DNA of 64,000 nucleotides, taken from Salminus brasiliensis. Taxonomy: Eukaryota; Chordata; Actinopteri; Characiformes; Bryconidae. Every line of letters starts with the position of its first letter. Position 1 is the stretch's first letter. Below, piece by piece: positions 25,720 to 38,800 of the stretch. The DNA is taken from positions 44,225,970 through 44,289,969 of the forward strand of contig NC_132879.1 in NCBI RefSeq assembly GCF_030463535.1, in the 5' to 3' direction. The notes beneath the pieces are model-generated. The model did no database searches. It was not told the DNA's origin and was given only the letters and a program-made list of their open reading frames with translations. The position numbers and the translations under genes are program-made.

Positions 25720-26640
25720 AAGTTTAATGCCACTTCCACATAATTCTATGCAAAATTTCTATACCTATTCAAACTGATTTCTTAGAACCAAAACAAGAAC
25801 TGAGGTTATTAGAGTAAATGGGGGAGAACGGCACAGATGTGTTCTACAAAGACAAATTATGTGGGATCAGTTTCACTAGCAGAAAAATAATTACCCAGAG
25901 GAAAAAAAGAGAGTGAAAGGTCTAGACCAGCAAAACAAACGAGGAGGAAGCTGACACATGAGCGCTCCTAAGACATTTCCTGACTGCGTCCTGGGTAGCG
26001 CTTGTTTCTGTGGAGTGTTGCATCTCTTTGCGGAGGGATGGAGTGAGCGACGGGCTCGGTGCTAGCGATTAGCTCTCAGCGCTGGCACAGAGGAGAGAGA
26101 GCAGAGGCCTTTCTCCAGGCAGAGACTTCCTTTCAGTGCTGGGCTAACAGAGGAGCCTCACAGAGGGCTCATTGTGTACCGTGGCCCCGTAGATTTCTAC
26201 ATGAAAGCAGTGCATGCCTTGCTTTCACCTCAGGAAAGGGAAGACAAATATCTCATGCTTAAGTCTTATTAAGTTATGCGTCCCTACAGAAAAAAAGATG
26301 GTACTTCAGAACGGAAGCTGTCGGGGGGCTGTCTCTGTGTGTATTTTGTTTCCGCAGCAGGTTCTTCCTTTGTGTAAGTGTATGTGTGTGTGTGTGTGTG
26401 CATGTATTTATATGTATTTTAATGTGTGGTGGTGTGGGCTGGGTGCTCCGGCAGAGGTGACCAAAACCAATTTCTCCTCTCCGTTCAGTCTCAGTGCCTA
26501 CCTTCACACCCGCACGGCAGGTAGAGCACCCAGGGCTGGGAGTGCACGCGTACACACCCTCACACATACCCTCCCCACACACACATACACAGACACACAC
26601 ACACACCAAAACGCAACGATACACAAACACACGCATATAC
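25720..26640. other. Intergenic, KERA-EPYC spacer with GT/AC microsatellites
   Basis: No coding exon supported. A (GT)n run lies near 26381-26401 and an (AC)n-rich run near 26576-26605. Long open frames here arise from the dinucleotide repeats. Confidence 0.5.
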
Positions 26641-26659
26641 CCACACTCCTCTTCTCAAA

Positions 26660-26754
26660 GGTGCTGTGAGCGAGCCGTTACATTGGCCAGGCCCACGAGC
26701 CCTGTGCATGTCCACACCGAAGAGAAGGACCATTTGAGACAGCAACAGACAGAG
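26660..26754 (+). other. EPYC: Candidate noncoding first exon of EPYC
   Basis: A good donor, ACAGAG|GTAAGC, follows 26754 in the EPYC orientation. The preceding sequence is GC-richer than its surroundings. The transcription start is undetermined. Two TATA-like boxes downstream, at 27700 and 28152, are rival promoters. Confidence 0.35.
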
Positions 26755-27699
26755 GTAAGCTTTCCGTGAACTCCTTCATGCTAATAATTAGCTATATAGT
26801 TAGACTCTTACACACTTATGCACTGTTGTTATGTACTGTGCAACAGCTGTACTGTTATTAATGCATGCACTTGACTGACATTATCATACATCATGATGAT
26901 TTATATGTAATATTTATATATGTATTATTATATTTTATAGTATTAATGTATGTGTGATATATATGTACTGTATATGTATATGTATGTATGTATATGTACT
27001 ATATGTGTATGATATTTGCGTCATATTGTAGTGTATTGGTGATCATCGTATATATTTTATTTTAATTATTATTATGCTTATATATATATACTAATAATTT
27101 CTTTTAATTATACATTTTTTGTGGTGTTAAAGGTGTTAAAGGTTTGACCAAAAAGTGGCCTTTGGGGCGTTGGTTTGCACAATATATGAATTTTACCAGT
27201 TCTGTCCTGTCCATATGTTGTCAAATTATTGTTGGGTATTTGTTGAGCAAAGGATCGATGGTGGTACCACTGCTGGTGATGCTTGTTCTAGATAGCATTA
27301 CTAAGAAGTACTAATGCTATGAGAGCATGAATCTGATGCATTGGTCTATATCATAAATTGCTAACCACTTGTCCATGTGGTCCAGACTAAGGTCACTTAT
27401 ACATTACACATGTTCATTCAATGAAGATTCCAAGCAGGAAGCAGCTAATCTATAATATTAATTGTGCAGCATTTTTGAAACTGCAAACTTGCAAATCTGC
27501 AGTATTGTAGGATAATTAAGCTCAATGAACGTTAAAAAAAAATCAATATTCTGTCACTAGGATAGAAATTGTCAAATGAATGAATATGTGGAATGCTTAA
27601 CATGGAGCCAAGGAAAACATAAGGCCAGTCACTCATGGACCTGTGCACCAGTGCACACACACATACAGGTTGTGCACACTGCACACAGTGATGGGAGTG

Positions 27700-27707
27700 T
27701 ATAAAAG
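27700..27707 (+). promoter_or_regulatory. TATA-like box upstream of EPYC
   Basis: TATAAAAG in the plus orientation inside a moderately GC-rich segment. It could be a core promoter for EPYC, but no matching splice donor is obvious directly downstream. Confidence 0.3.
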
Positions 27708-27975
27708 CCCAGCTCTGTGTGAAGCATAGCCCCTCTTTCAGTATCTCCCTGCTGAGTTCGAAGTTGTCAGGCACTGGTCACAGAAAAGCCTCTCTGAGAA
27801 AGCTAATTTCTCTGTACAGGGGTGCACAGCAAGCGTATACTCCAAAAGTACACCCATCATTTTCAGGAGTGGTGCGCTGGTCCCAAATCCAGAAGACACA
27901 TATTTATATATAAGCACTTTCTATAAACACACTTAACCCTAAAAACAGCCAAATCTAGAGGAACCTTACAGAAAG

Positions 27976-27976
<1 letters not shown>

Positions 27977-28012
<36 letters not shown>
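27977..28012. repeat. (GT)n microsatellite
   Basis: About 18 GT units. Confidence 0.95.
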
Positions 28013-28013
<1 letters not shown>

Positions 28014-28151
28014 ATGTCCATGCATGTGAATGTGTGTATGTGTGAATCCTGAATCCTGAGACTTTTTTTCTCTCAGTCGTAACTCACTGCCATCCTGTCC
28101 ACAAACCCTGGTGGAATTTCGAGTGTAAGCGCTGAGACAGTTTGGGATATA

Positions 28152-28158
28152 TGCTTAT
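28152..28158 (+). promoter_or_regulatory. Second TATA-like box upstream of EPYC
   Basis: TTATAAAGA, followed about 30 bases later by a pyrimidine-rich segment that could hold an initiator. Not distinguishable from chance without transcript data. Confidence 0.25.
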
Positions 28159-28340
28159 AAAGAAGCTCTGTCAGAGCTCTCTCTCTCTCTCTTGCCGGAC
28201 TCTCTCCATCTCACCCTGAGGACCAGAACTTCTTCCACATCCACAGCATTTCGTTCTGTGCTCCTCGCTCCCTCCCTCATTCTTCTCACTCACTGCTTTC
28301 TTCTCAGCTCAGATGGCCCTCAAGGGAGCTTTACTTAGCT

Positions 28341-28344
28341 CTTC

Positions 28345-28396
<52 letters not shown>
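28341..28396. repeat. (TC)n microsatellite
   Basis: Long TC run with a TTTC interruption at each end. Confidence 0.95.
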
Positions 28397-28399
<3 letters not shown>

Positions 28400-28400
<1 letters not shown>

Positions 28401-31400
28401 AAACCCTTCCTGCTGGTAATAGCAAACCATTTCTTTTTACATTTTTATTAAAAAAATACATTTGCAAAATTCTGCAATTAAAAAAAATATATATTATTTT
28501 TTTAGATGATGCAGAACAGAGCAGTCACTGTAATATGACAGAACTGGAATATAATCAAGTTTAGTGTACTACATAAACCATGGACGGATGTGTTAATCCC
28601 AATTACTGCCTCATATGCATGCTAGAGTAAAATGTGATGTTTATAGCTACCTACCAATCTACATAGCTGTCATCTGTCAATGCACAGTGTTCTTCAAGGA
28701 GGCTTTGATATGATAGCTATGGCAGAAAGATTGTACTACTAGCTCACATCGTATTAAAAGATTATTATATTGTTATCATTATATTTGGTATAGGGTATCG
28801 ACTGATCGGAATTGAAAAAGCCGGATCGGTGCATCCCTACATATAATCTTGCATTTAACGTTTAACGGTTTCGTCCCATTCTATTTACCCAAAATGGCCA
28901 ACTCAACCAGGCAGTCACATATGCTTTTCGGGATAACATAGAGATACATTTTATTGTCACGTTTCTAACTTTCCATTTAGATTGAAGTAAATGTCTGAAG
29001 AGCCACCCCACAGCAATATACTTTCAGACAGCAAAACCCTTTTATGACATTGATACCTACTGGATATAATAAACATTATACACTCTATTCAATGAGGGGA
29101 ATATGGTCAAACAGAAAGTTTTAGCTGGCAAATTCATTGTGGAAATAAAGTGTACCATGCAGTTACAATTCCAAGTTCCCACTATAATCCATATGCTTTA
29201 TAAAACACAGTGGAAAGAGTGTAAGGCAAGAGAAACTGTAAATATATATAATTTAGTGATCAATGTCATGGCATTCACTGTAAACTGTTTTATCACATTC
29301 TGTAAATATTTGACATAATTTTTCAGGCACTCTTATCCAGAGCCATCCAACAGTTAGTAAACATTATATTAGGAGTCTAGCCCATGGACACTTATGGGTA
29401 TAGCAGTGGCAAAACTGCTACTACAACAGTGGTGGTTCTGGGAATTGAACTTCAGTCTCTCTCGTGGTAGAATGGCAGTCAGTACCAGGAGCAGATCCCC
29501 AGCCTTTTTTTGTGCAGGACATACAGAGCTTTCCTACACAAGTATTGCCCATAGAAAAGAACTCTCTGGAGCAGATGATAATTAACCTAATGCCAGTCGT
29601 GGGCTTGCAAAGTATAAAGCCCACCAGCATTGAGCTGTAAAGCAATGGAACTGTATTCTACCAATACATGTAGAATGCGTTAGGGTGTTGATCATTCAAC
29701 ATCCTGAACTCACTAATAGTCTAATCGCCAATTGCAATCAAATCTTCTGAGCAACTCTTTTTAATACCCTTGATTTCAGAAGCATCAATAAATGAACAGG
29801 TGTTCCAATACTTTTGGCCATATGACATATGAGTCTAAAGCCCATTTCAGATGGGATTAAATGCATGGGGTCATGGAGGGATCGGCTCCATCTGTGTTTT
29901 TTTCCTCCTGCCCTGAGAAAATTACATGCTGCCCAGTTTTTCAGCACATCTTCAGGGTTTACTTTGCATTGATCACTTCTACTCATCGCATTCAGTGTCG
30001 CATAGCTCACATATTCTAACTTGAGAAACGATGGAGGCCTTGGAAAAGTCTCTGAACCCTTTATTTGATCTGGATGGTAGAACTTGGTGTATTTGTTCTC
30101 CTTCTACACTGAACATTAGAAAGTGGAGAACCAGAAAGAACCAGTTTCCTCAGGCTGAATATAATGGCAGCCACAGGTTTAAAGCAGTATGTTGACATGT
30201 ATGTAAACATTCAGTTGTCTGGAGTCAATTATCCGTAGCAATTCACTTATCTTGCGGCCCAATTTTTGGCACAAATGATTTTAGTTATGAATAATCTTTA
30301 AGCATATGTACTGTACATACATGAGCATTTGTTTATTATAACTGTGATCTAGCATATCAGAGTGCAGAAACCAGAAGCATTTCCGAAGAGCAGAAGTGTA
30401 ATCTGTAGGCATTTTGTGGCCTGGGTAAAAAGAGTTCTCTCTGAGTAAAGTAAACACGATTTATTCTTACCTCTCTTTTCTTTTTCATTACTTTAGCACC
30501 TCTGTTCATTCCCATTTAGCACTGTGTAAAAAGCCTCAGGAAGTGAGCATCCATGAAGTTTAAGTCGTTTATTGTCTGTTTTTTACCCTCCAACCTATGA
30601 ACTCTGCACTTCAAAACACAACAACGCTCTCATTGAGTGGATTCAGTAGCACAACTGGCTTAAATGGTGATTGCTTGGCTCCCATGATGGAATTTCAGGC
30701 TTTGGAAGCCAGGATGGCCTCATATTACAGCTCTTCTGGCTGTCGGCACCTTGTTAATGAGTATCAAAACGCTCCATCCTGACAAAAATACGCTCTGCCA
30801 ACCAAGAACCAGAGAGCAATTGAAGATTTTGGAAATGAGCTAATGCACATAATGATGGGTGCTGTATTTATGGTGTGTTTTTGCTATCATGTTAAACAGC
30901 TCAATGGAATGTAAGTCCAAAAAGAGGCTCCTATTACCAGGAATCTTTTCTTATGCACTAAAGCAGCTGGCATTTGGTGAGCCCAAGCCCATGATTTTAG
31001 AGAGGCTTATTTAAGATGGCTTGCATCGTGGCCAAGTAAAGCAGCACAGCCAGAGTGTTTTAGAGAGGCAATGTCTCTCTCTGCCTTTGCTTGCATTTGG
31101 TAAGACACAGGTCACATAGTGCGACCTCATATACTGTAAACAAAAAACAATACATACTGCACTACAGTTTATTCTATGAAGACTTAAAGCAGTTTTATTA
31201 TAATAATAGGATTATTATAATACAAATATTCATTGTGACTTCGGCATTGCTATATAGAAAGACATACAGACTGACTGGTTTTGTTTATTCAAGCGAAATG
31301 ATTTGCTCCATACAAATGGATTTGATTTTTTACAGTTTTAGAAAAGCCCTTGACTGTATTAAACCTTTTCCATTCAGCCTGATCTCCTAGTAAAATCGTC

Positions 31401-31946
31401 CACATTGGTCATTTTGCTTACATTAAAAGGAAATGTCACCTCTAGCTGTGAAAAAAGGACTACAGACGACTCCTCTTTTAGAGTCGACTCAAAACATAGA
31501 ATCGACTCACAACTGTATGTCAAGTCAATCAAACTCAACAACATTGTAACCAAGAAATACAAAAATATAAAGTTTAGTATAAAAATTACATTACGTTAAT
31601 CTAATGTCATTTTAACCTAACCTTAATCTACACCTAAACCTAACCTTAATCTGCACCTTGATGTCAGCACTAATTTCTCTTTAATAAGCAACAAAAAAGC
31701 TCATTAACAGCAGGATTTTCCATCATCATCTCTCAGCATTAATTTTTCAGTTCTTCTTCAAGTACATGACGGACGGAGTGTTTATGTGTATTTTGCTCAA
31801 AAGCACAACCAGTGGACAATGAAACCAAATCGGTTAAAAATACTGGAACAATCAACCTATATGGGTGTTTCTGGACAACTATGTTATTTCTATTATGTGG
31901 AGGTTTTTCAAATATTATCTTTTTGTTTTGCATCTCACTCTCATAG
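28400..31946. other. EPYC upstream intron
   Basis: No coding exon seen. A short hAT-like terminal remnant (GGATCGGTGCATCCCTA) lies near 28822-28840. A miniature Tc1-like element occupies about 29510-29825. Confidence 0.5.
29510..29825 (+). mobile_element. Non-autonomous Tc1-like element, copy 1
   Basis: Degraded copy of a family present three more times in the window (33607-33946, 35700-35990 and, reversed, 57020-57230). Shared landmarks are AGAACTCTCTGGAGCAGATGA, the TAATGCCA..CGTGGGCT block, and the right terminus CCAATACTTTTGGCCATATGA. It has no transposase frame. Confidence 0.7.
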
Positions 31947-31950
31947 GTGG

Positions 31951-32737
31951 ATGATGAAGATGGTGCTATGCAGGTTGCTTTTGGGACTCCTGGTCCTGAA
32001 TGTGGCATTGGCCTCTCCTCGAAGATTTGCCCGGCAAGTGGAACTAGACAACTATGACGTGGATGTGGATCTAGACAACTTCGACTTGGACAATGACCTT
32101 GACTATTACGGCATTGGTGAACCTCAGGTAGGAAAGTACCATGGGTTGTGGGGCAAGTCTGTTTCTGTCTTTTTTAGACCCCTGAGGTCATGAATCCTTT
32201 TGTAGTCATTTTGGGTTATATGCCCAGACAAGCCATTTTTGTCTATGGACAAAAAAAACAAAAATGGGTCACACCCCATGGTAAACAGAAAACTGATTTT
32301 ACCTCCAAACTGTGAGTTTTGTACTGAACAGTGTAGTTCAGTCAGTACTTAGTAACACTCCTTTTGGCAAATATGACAGCTCGTAAATGTTTTCTGTAGC
32401 CAACTAAAAATCAATAAAAAAATTATTGTCTGAGGGATTTTCACCCATTCCAAAGGCTTTTTCTTTAATAATGCTTCGGTACTTTGATCAAAACCATTAG
32501 TTTGCACCTCTTAAGGTATTGTGGATTGTGTGTTTCATCTTTAGCTTTATTCTACCAGTGAAATGTTCCATGTGCCACTAGCTACAGAACAAGCATGTTT
32601 GAGCCACCCCTGTCCTGAACAGTTGGAGAGGTGTTCTTTTCATGACAATCTGCCCCCTTGTTTTCTAAACATACCATTGCTCATTGCTGCCAAAATTCAT
32701 CACTCCACAGGACCTGTTTCCTGTTGCATCAGGCTTT

Positions 32738-32807
<70 letters not shown>

Positions 32808-35800
32808 CTGTTGAAAATGTCTAATGCTGAATTTTGTGGAGAATAGAAAGGCTTTTCTGCTAATGACTCCTGTATTAAGGTTTTATTTGTGCAGGTGTCA
32901 CTGCAGAAGATAACAGTGCACCACCACTCCACGGTCTGCTAAATGAAGATCTTCTGCAAGTCAAATAGGGGTTTTGATTGGCCTTTCAACCAATCATACA
33001 AGCAGTTCTCTGACTTAGAACAAAAATAATACAATACTCTTGCTTAACTATTCACCTCAACAGATATTTTGACCAGAGGTGTCCAAACTCTTGCATGCCA
33101 CTGTAGCACCAAATGGAATTCTAAAACTTGTACAAGTCTAAAACCCATTTTGGTATAATATAAAGGATCCTTTTTCAAGAAAAATGTAATTCACCAGTTA
33201 TATAGACAACTACCACCAAAGACAGTGTTTGTGTAGGGGAGGTTGCTAGCTCTACTATATGTGCAGGTATGTGCAGGTGTTAGCTTGCATGTAGCAATTT
33301 ATCCATTTTGACCACTTCTGCACTTAGTACTTCAAATGTCACCGTGATATTCAGGAGAGAAAGTCATGCTGGATAAAATGTGGTAACCCTAGATTGTGAC
33401 CAGAGGGATTTTCCAAAACATCACTGATTATTTCCATACACAAAAGCAGCTTAGGCTCGTGCTCAGCTACAAAACGACGACAAGTTCTCAAATGTCTGTC
33501 TCAAGTCTAGAGGTTATTACTATGTTGGAATATTTATTTTTATGTAACTTATTGTACTGCAAAGTCTTCCATCTTTTCCATTTTTTGCTACCTTTGGTTT
33601 TTTAAGATATACTATATGTCCAAATGTTTGAATGAATGCATTCAGCTACTTTAAGCTTCACCCATTGGTGACACAGATGTGCAAATGTACTCACACAACT
33701 TGTCTAGTTCCTGTAGAGAAGCATTGTCAATAGAATAGAACTCTCTCCGAAGCAGATAAACATGAACCTATTGTGTCTAATGCCATGCGTGAGCTGGGAT
33801 GAGTTTGGGGATGAGGTGGGATGGTGCTTACCCAATATTCTGACCTCAGGAACACTCTTAAAGCTAAATGCAATCAACTTCAGTTTAATCCAAGAAACAA
33901 TGAATGAGCAGATGTACCAATACTTTTACCCATATAGTGTATCTAATCATCTTGTTTTCTGTAGATTTTTTATTGATTTTAGTTGTGTGGGTTTTTTTTA
34001 AGCAATTGACTGAATTGACAGCACTGATAAAAAAAAGTCTAGTCATGGGTTTACTGTTGTAAAGGAAAAGAGGAAGAAAAACTTCATACACAAAGTTTCA
34101 GAAATTGAACTTAATGATGAGTATTCCTTTTAACATCTATCATGCAGTACCTGACTGTTCACCATAATGCACAAAGACGGGTTGCCAACTGGATACTTGC
34201 CTGAGACATGTAATAAATGTCTGTGCACCCTCATTATTATTAAGTAGCAGTCTAGGTTTCTAATAGATAGCTAGATCTCTACTGAACAACTGAGGACAGG
34301 TTGCAACCCAATGAACAGAGGTTGGAGTAATTCAGGTAATTCAGTGGGCAGTGAATCAGGCATACTGTTTAAGGCCATGGACCCTATTCTTGTTGACCTT
34401 GTTGAACTGATCTTACAGCTAGTTTTCATGTTGGACGTCTGATTTATATTTAAAGTAATGATTTACACGATTGTTCACATGCTGGTTGACCAAAGTTTGC
34501 TTCTTTAGTAAGAGAATAACACAAGAAATACAGGTTTTCAAACAAATGAAACAATGAATTGTGTTCAATCACAATATTATTGTGTAGTTACTTGAGTTAT
34601 ATATTCATTATCATATTCTAATCAAAGCAGTGTTATGTAGCTGTATATGCCTCTCATTATATCAAGAAATTCCATTCAGTGGTATATAAAAGATGAACAT
34701 TCATACTCTGGGAAGTCTGATAATGTGAGTAAATGATTCCAACTCCTCCTCGGTTTTAGACTCTTGTTCTCAGTCAGCTCTTAATGGAAACTGTAGTTAT
34801 CCCCACATTGTTGTTTTCTTTGTTGGTATGCTGCTTGTTGATTCATTCATATTCATCTCATGTGAGTAGTGTTTAGTTTAGCCTACCGAAGAAACTGCTT
34901 TAAAAGTCATTTAAAAGTTGAATTTGAACAAAAGGGCTACAATCACAGATGCTTTCACAGCAATATACAGCGTCTGAGCTGCAGAGCTTCAGCACAAGTG
35001 GTTAAACTATTACTGGGATTAATCATTTATCATGCTGACAGCCCTACGAGAAATGAAATAAATTGATATTGGGTGACATTGACTTCTATTGCTTATTAGC
35101 TTCCTTAGCCTTCATTAGCTCCAGTAAAAAACTTAAAAAAAAGAAAACTTTAGAAACATTTCCTGAATTTGTGAAGAATTTAGTAGCATAAATAACTGGG
35201 TTACTGGATGATATATGTCCAAGAAATACACTGAGCAAGGAGCTATGCCTCCTGATCTTATATTCTACTGCATGCACTATGTTATAGACATAACTTAGCA
35301 ATATGAAGCAAATTAAAAGCTTTTTGTCTTCTCAGAACATCTAACTGAGCATTCTTCTGATGCCTTTTGTTGGTTTCATGACTTAAGCGTGCAAAAATGA
35401 AAGCACATAAAGCATAACAATGGAAACCTTTCTGTGAAATGTGAAGAATTTCTAATATGCAGAACAAATGCTTTACATGGGTTTTGAATTGGCCCACTGG
35501 ATTTTCAGCTGGCAATGTAGAAGAAAGCTATATTTAGGAGCTGGTGTGTGTTTGTGAGGCACTATCATTGCAGAACATGCACAAGAATAATTAAACATGT
35601 ACACTTGATGGCAGTGACAGGCCTGTAAATTGCACTTGTTTCCAACAACTCCAACAGTTCAATTTACAGTTATCACCATGATCTGACTATGGTGTTTTAT
35701 ATACACTATATGTCCAAACAAGAGCAGACACCTCTTCAAAATACAGTGAATTCAGCTACCATAAGATACATCCACAGACATCCAACTGCACACACACAGC

Positions 35801-38800
35801 TTGTATAATCACCATAGAATAGCATTCCCAATGAAATACAACTCTCTGGAGAAGCAGCACATGAATCTAAGGTTACCATCCCAAATATAAAGCCCTGGAT
35901 TCTGGAACAGCGTATTCCCTGGAGAACTGCCAAATACATTTGGGATTAGCTTGAGTGGGGTATGTGATATAGAACTAATCATCCAACATCAGTACCATGT
36001 AGCAAGAACCATCGCTGCAAAGGCAGTTATTGCAGTGGATGGTGCACACATGGGATCTGGCACTGACAGCTTGGAGAGTTTGACCTGCAGGAGCTCTGAG
36101 TGGAGGGCCAGGTTTGCTGTATCATCAACAGAACTATTTGCAGCATAGGGCAAACTGCAGGGGGTCCAACAGAAGGTCTGTAATAGCTTTTAGATGGGCC
36201 AGGACCAGGCGTTCAATTACCTTCATTACTACAGAGCTCATGGCAAGCAGCTTGTAGTCACATAGTCCTGTAATGTTTACTGAGGTTTTTAGTGGCTGGG
36301 ATGATGAAATTGAAGCATGGGGAATAGAGCAAAATTTCAGTGATTTGTTAAAAAGTATGTAAAAGTTGGTGCTTTTACATGTGCTGTTGGTGCTTTTTTG
36401 CAGGCTGTTTAAGCAGTTGCAGAGAGATTGAGGAAATTACACATTTTGGGGGCCTTGGGCAAGACTCCCAACACTACATCGGGCCACCCCAGTTATATTG
36501 ATAACCTTGTAAGACAACCTGGAAAGAGTGTAAATACCTAGTTTGTGTCATGTAATAGGTAACAACACTGCCTTTCTTGTGGCAAACTTGGTTTTCATTA
36601 CTACACTACACCAAAAAGAGCAAGGGCAATAGAGAAATAGGACAAGACCCCTAATACTACATTCGCCTACTTGTGTAACATGATTCCAATGTAAGTTGCT
36701 CTGGATAATGGGGTCAGCCAAATGTAATGAATGCAAATTTGAAGTTCTGTAACTGTAGCAAACTTGTTTAAAAGTCCTGAGTCTTTTACCAGAGGGCTAT
36801 TGTTGAAAGAGGTGATGTCCAGGGTGAGAGGGGTCAGCTATAATCTTGTCAGCACTCTTCCTGACCGTACAATTATATACAGTCAGTCTTGAAGAATTGT
36901 TGATGTACATCCAATGATCCTGCCTTGTGGTGCTCCAGTGATCAGAGGGTCCAGGTGTCTAACGTGCTTTTGGAGTTGCACCAGATCTGGCCCTGACAGC
37001 TTGGACCTGACAGTTTGACCTGCAAGAGGTCTGGCACAATGGTGTTACAGGCCAAGCTGAAGTCCACAAACAGAACTCTAGGTTCTGGACTGTTGATTTA
37101 CTGTAGCATGAAGTGCAGGGCCAAGTTTGCTACATCATCAACAGAACTGTTTATGCAAACTGCATGGGGTCCAACAGAGGGTCTGTAATAGCTTTTAGGT
37201 GGGCTAAATACTTTCATTACTACAGATACCATGGTAACCTGTAGTCTATGTTTATTGGGGTTTTTTTTGGTGGCTGGGATGATGGTCCCAGGGCGAGAAT
37301 TTTGGAGCACAGGGAAAAGAGCAAAGTTTCAATGATTTGTTAATAATGTAGGTGAGAATTGGTGCTAATTTATCAAATATTACTAAGCTTTTTAACCAGT
37401 TACAGTTACATTTTGGTAAAATTACACATTTTGGGGGAGTCACTGTGACTTTTTATAAAATGTAAAACTAATGTAAAGCTCTTTTGGTGCTTGCCAGTAA
37501 TGTTCTTCAGCTCAAACCAAGCTGGGAATGATCTGATTGGTCTGAAATGCAGGTTTGGATGGAAACTCTGAAACTGTCTTTTTTTAATACAACAAAGTCA
37601 TCCAGTTTATTTTCTTTAGTACAGAGAAATTGAGGCCAAAACTATGTTTGACTGGGAGAGAGCGGGCTTGGATTTAAAACTAATCTTGAAGATGCCAGGA
37701 GACATAACTTGATCCTGATGTGAATGATATGTAGTCCAACCTTCAATTCAGTTCACTCCATACTCTGAAACAAAATACAGGCATAGACCTGCACCAGTTA
37801 CTTGAGTTAAACTGATGTATGTCAATGAGGCATGTAGGTGAATGTGTGTGTGTGTGTGTGTGTGAGTCTGTATGTTTGTGCAATTGTAGATAAGAAATCT
37901 TAAGTCTCAGTTCTGCCCAGATGTTTGGAATGGAAAGGAGTCATAAAACTGGAACCTAAAGGCTAAAGGGGGGTTCTGACTGCAGGAATGTCTAGTGTGT
38001 GTGTGTGTGTGTGTGTGTTCAAGATGAGAGATCTTCTCTCTCTCTCTCCTCACTAACACTTGAAACATTGCACTAGGTTGCTTTAATATGTGTATTAAGT
38101 TCCTTAGAGCCTGTGGTAAAGGTGTTGTTACTTTTCACTACATCCAGCTTCCAGCAGCATAGAAGGACTGTTATGTGATATTTGTCTGTGAATTAGACAC
38201 TATTAGTGTGCATGTCTAAAGAAAAGCTGCAAAAACGTAAGAAGTTTTTTGCTTTAGTTACATGACGTTTCTTTAAATAAAATATTTTTTTGAGACATTT
38301 GCACTTCTCTTGAAAATGCAGCAATATATTCAATGTAAAGTGACATTATGCAACTTATGTACATTGAAATAACACCTGAAAATACACTTGTAACAATGAA
38401 ATGTCAGCTGTTATTAAAATAGTGTGTAATGCTGTGAGTCATATTTGTGGAAAGTCTTGTAATATTACTCTACTGCATCAGTTAACATGGTTATTTCTCT
38501 TGAGATGCCAGTTCTGTCTGTCTTAGCCTGTAAACAAATGCACATATACAGCTGTCCAAAGTGAGGAGCTCGTAGAGCCATTTGTATTTATAACATTACA
38601 TTCCTCAACTGTAGGGGCAGGCCAGGAGCTGAAAGTACAAGTTTTTACATAATGCTGCTTTAAATACAGAACTGTGCAAATTGAATGCACTTGTGGCTTT
38701 GTGTAAAAAATAAACAGCATTAGCATTGTATTTGCATTTGTAGACTTAACGTTCAGTTTTCCAACTCAGTGTTTAAAGACTTGAGTTATGGCACAATGCA

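Larger units (their letters stand above)
26755..28150. other. Probable EPYC intron 1 or upstream region
   Basis: AT-rich, with a TA-rich stretch at about 26900-27110 and a (GT)n repeat at 27977-28012. No coding exon seen. Confidence 0.5.

Noticed and set aside
26214-26669. 151-codon frame with Cys- and Thr/His-rich runs
   Set aside because: Generated by GT and AC dinucleotide repeats; no domain or conservation expected.
31786-31950. Upstream extension of the EPYC first coding exon
   Set aside because: No ATG at its start. The acceptor TCATAG at 31941-31946 places it in the intron, and the signal peptide begins at 31951.
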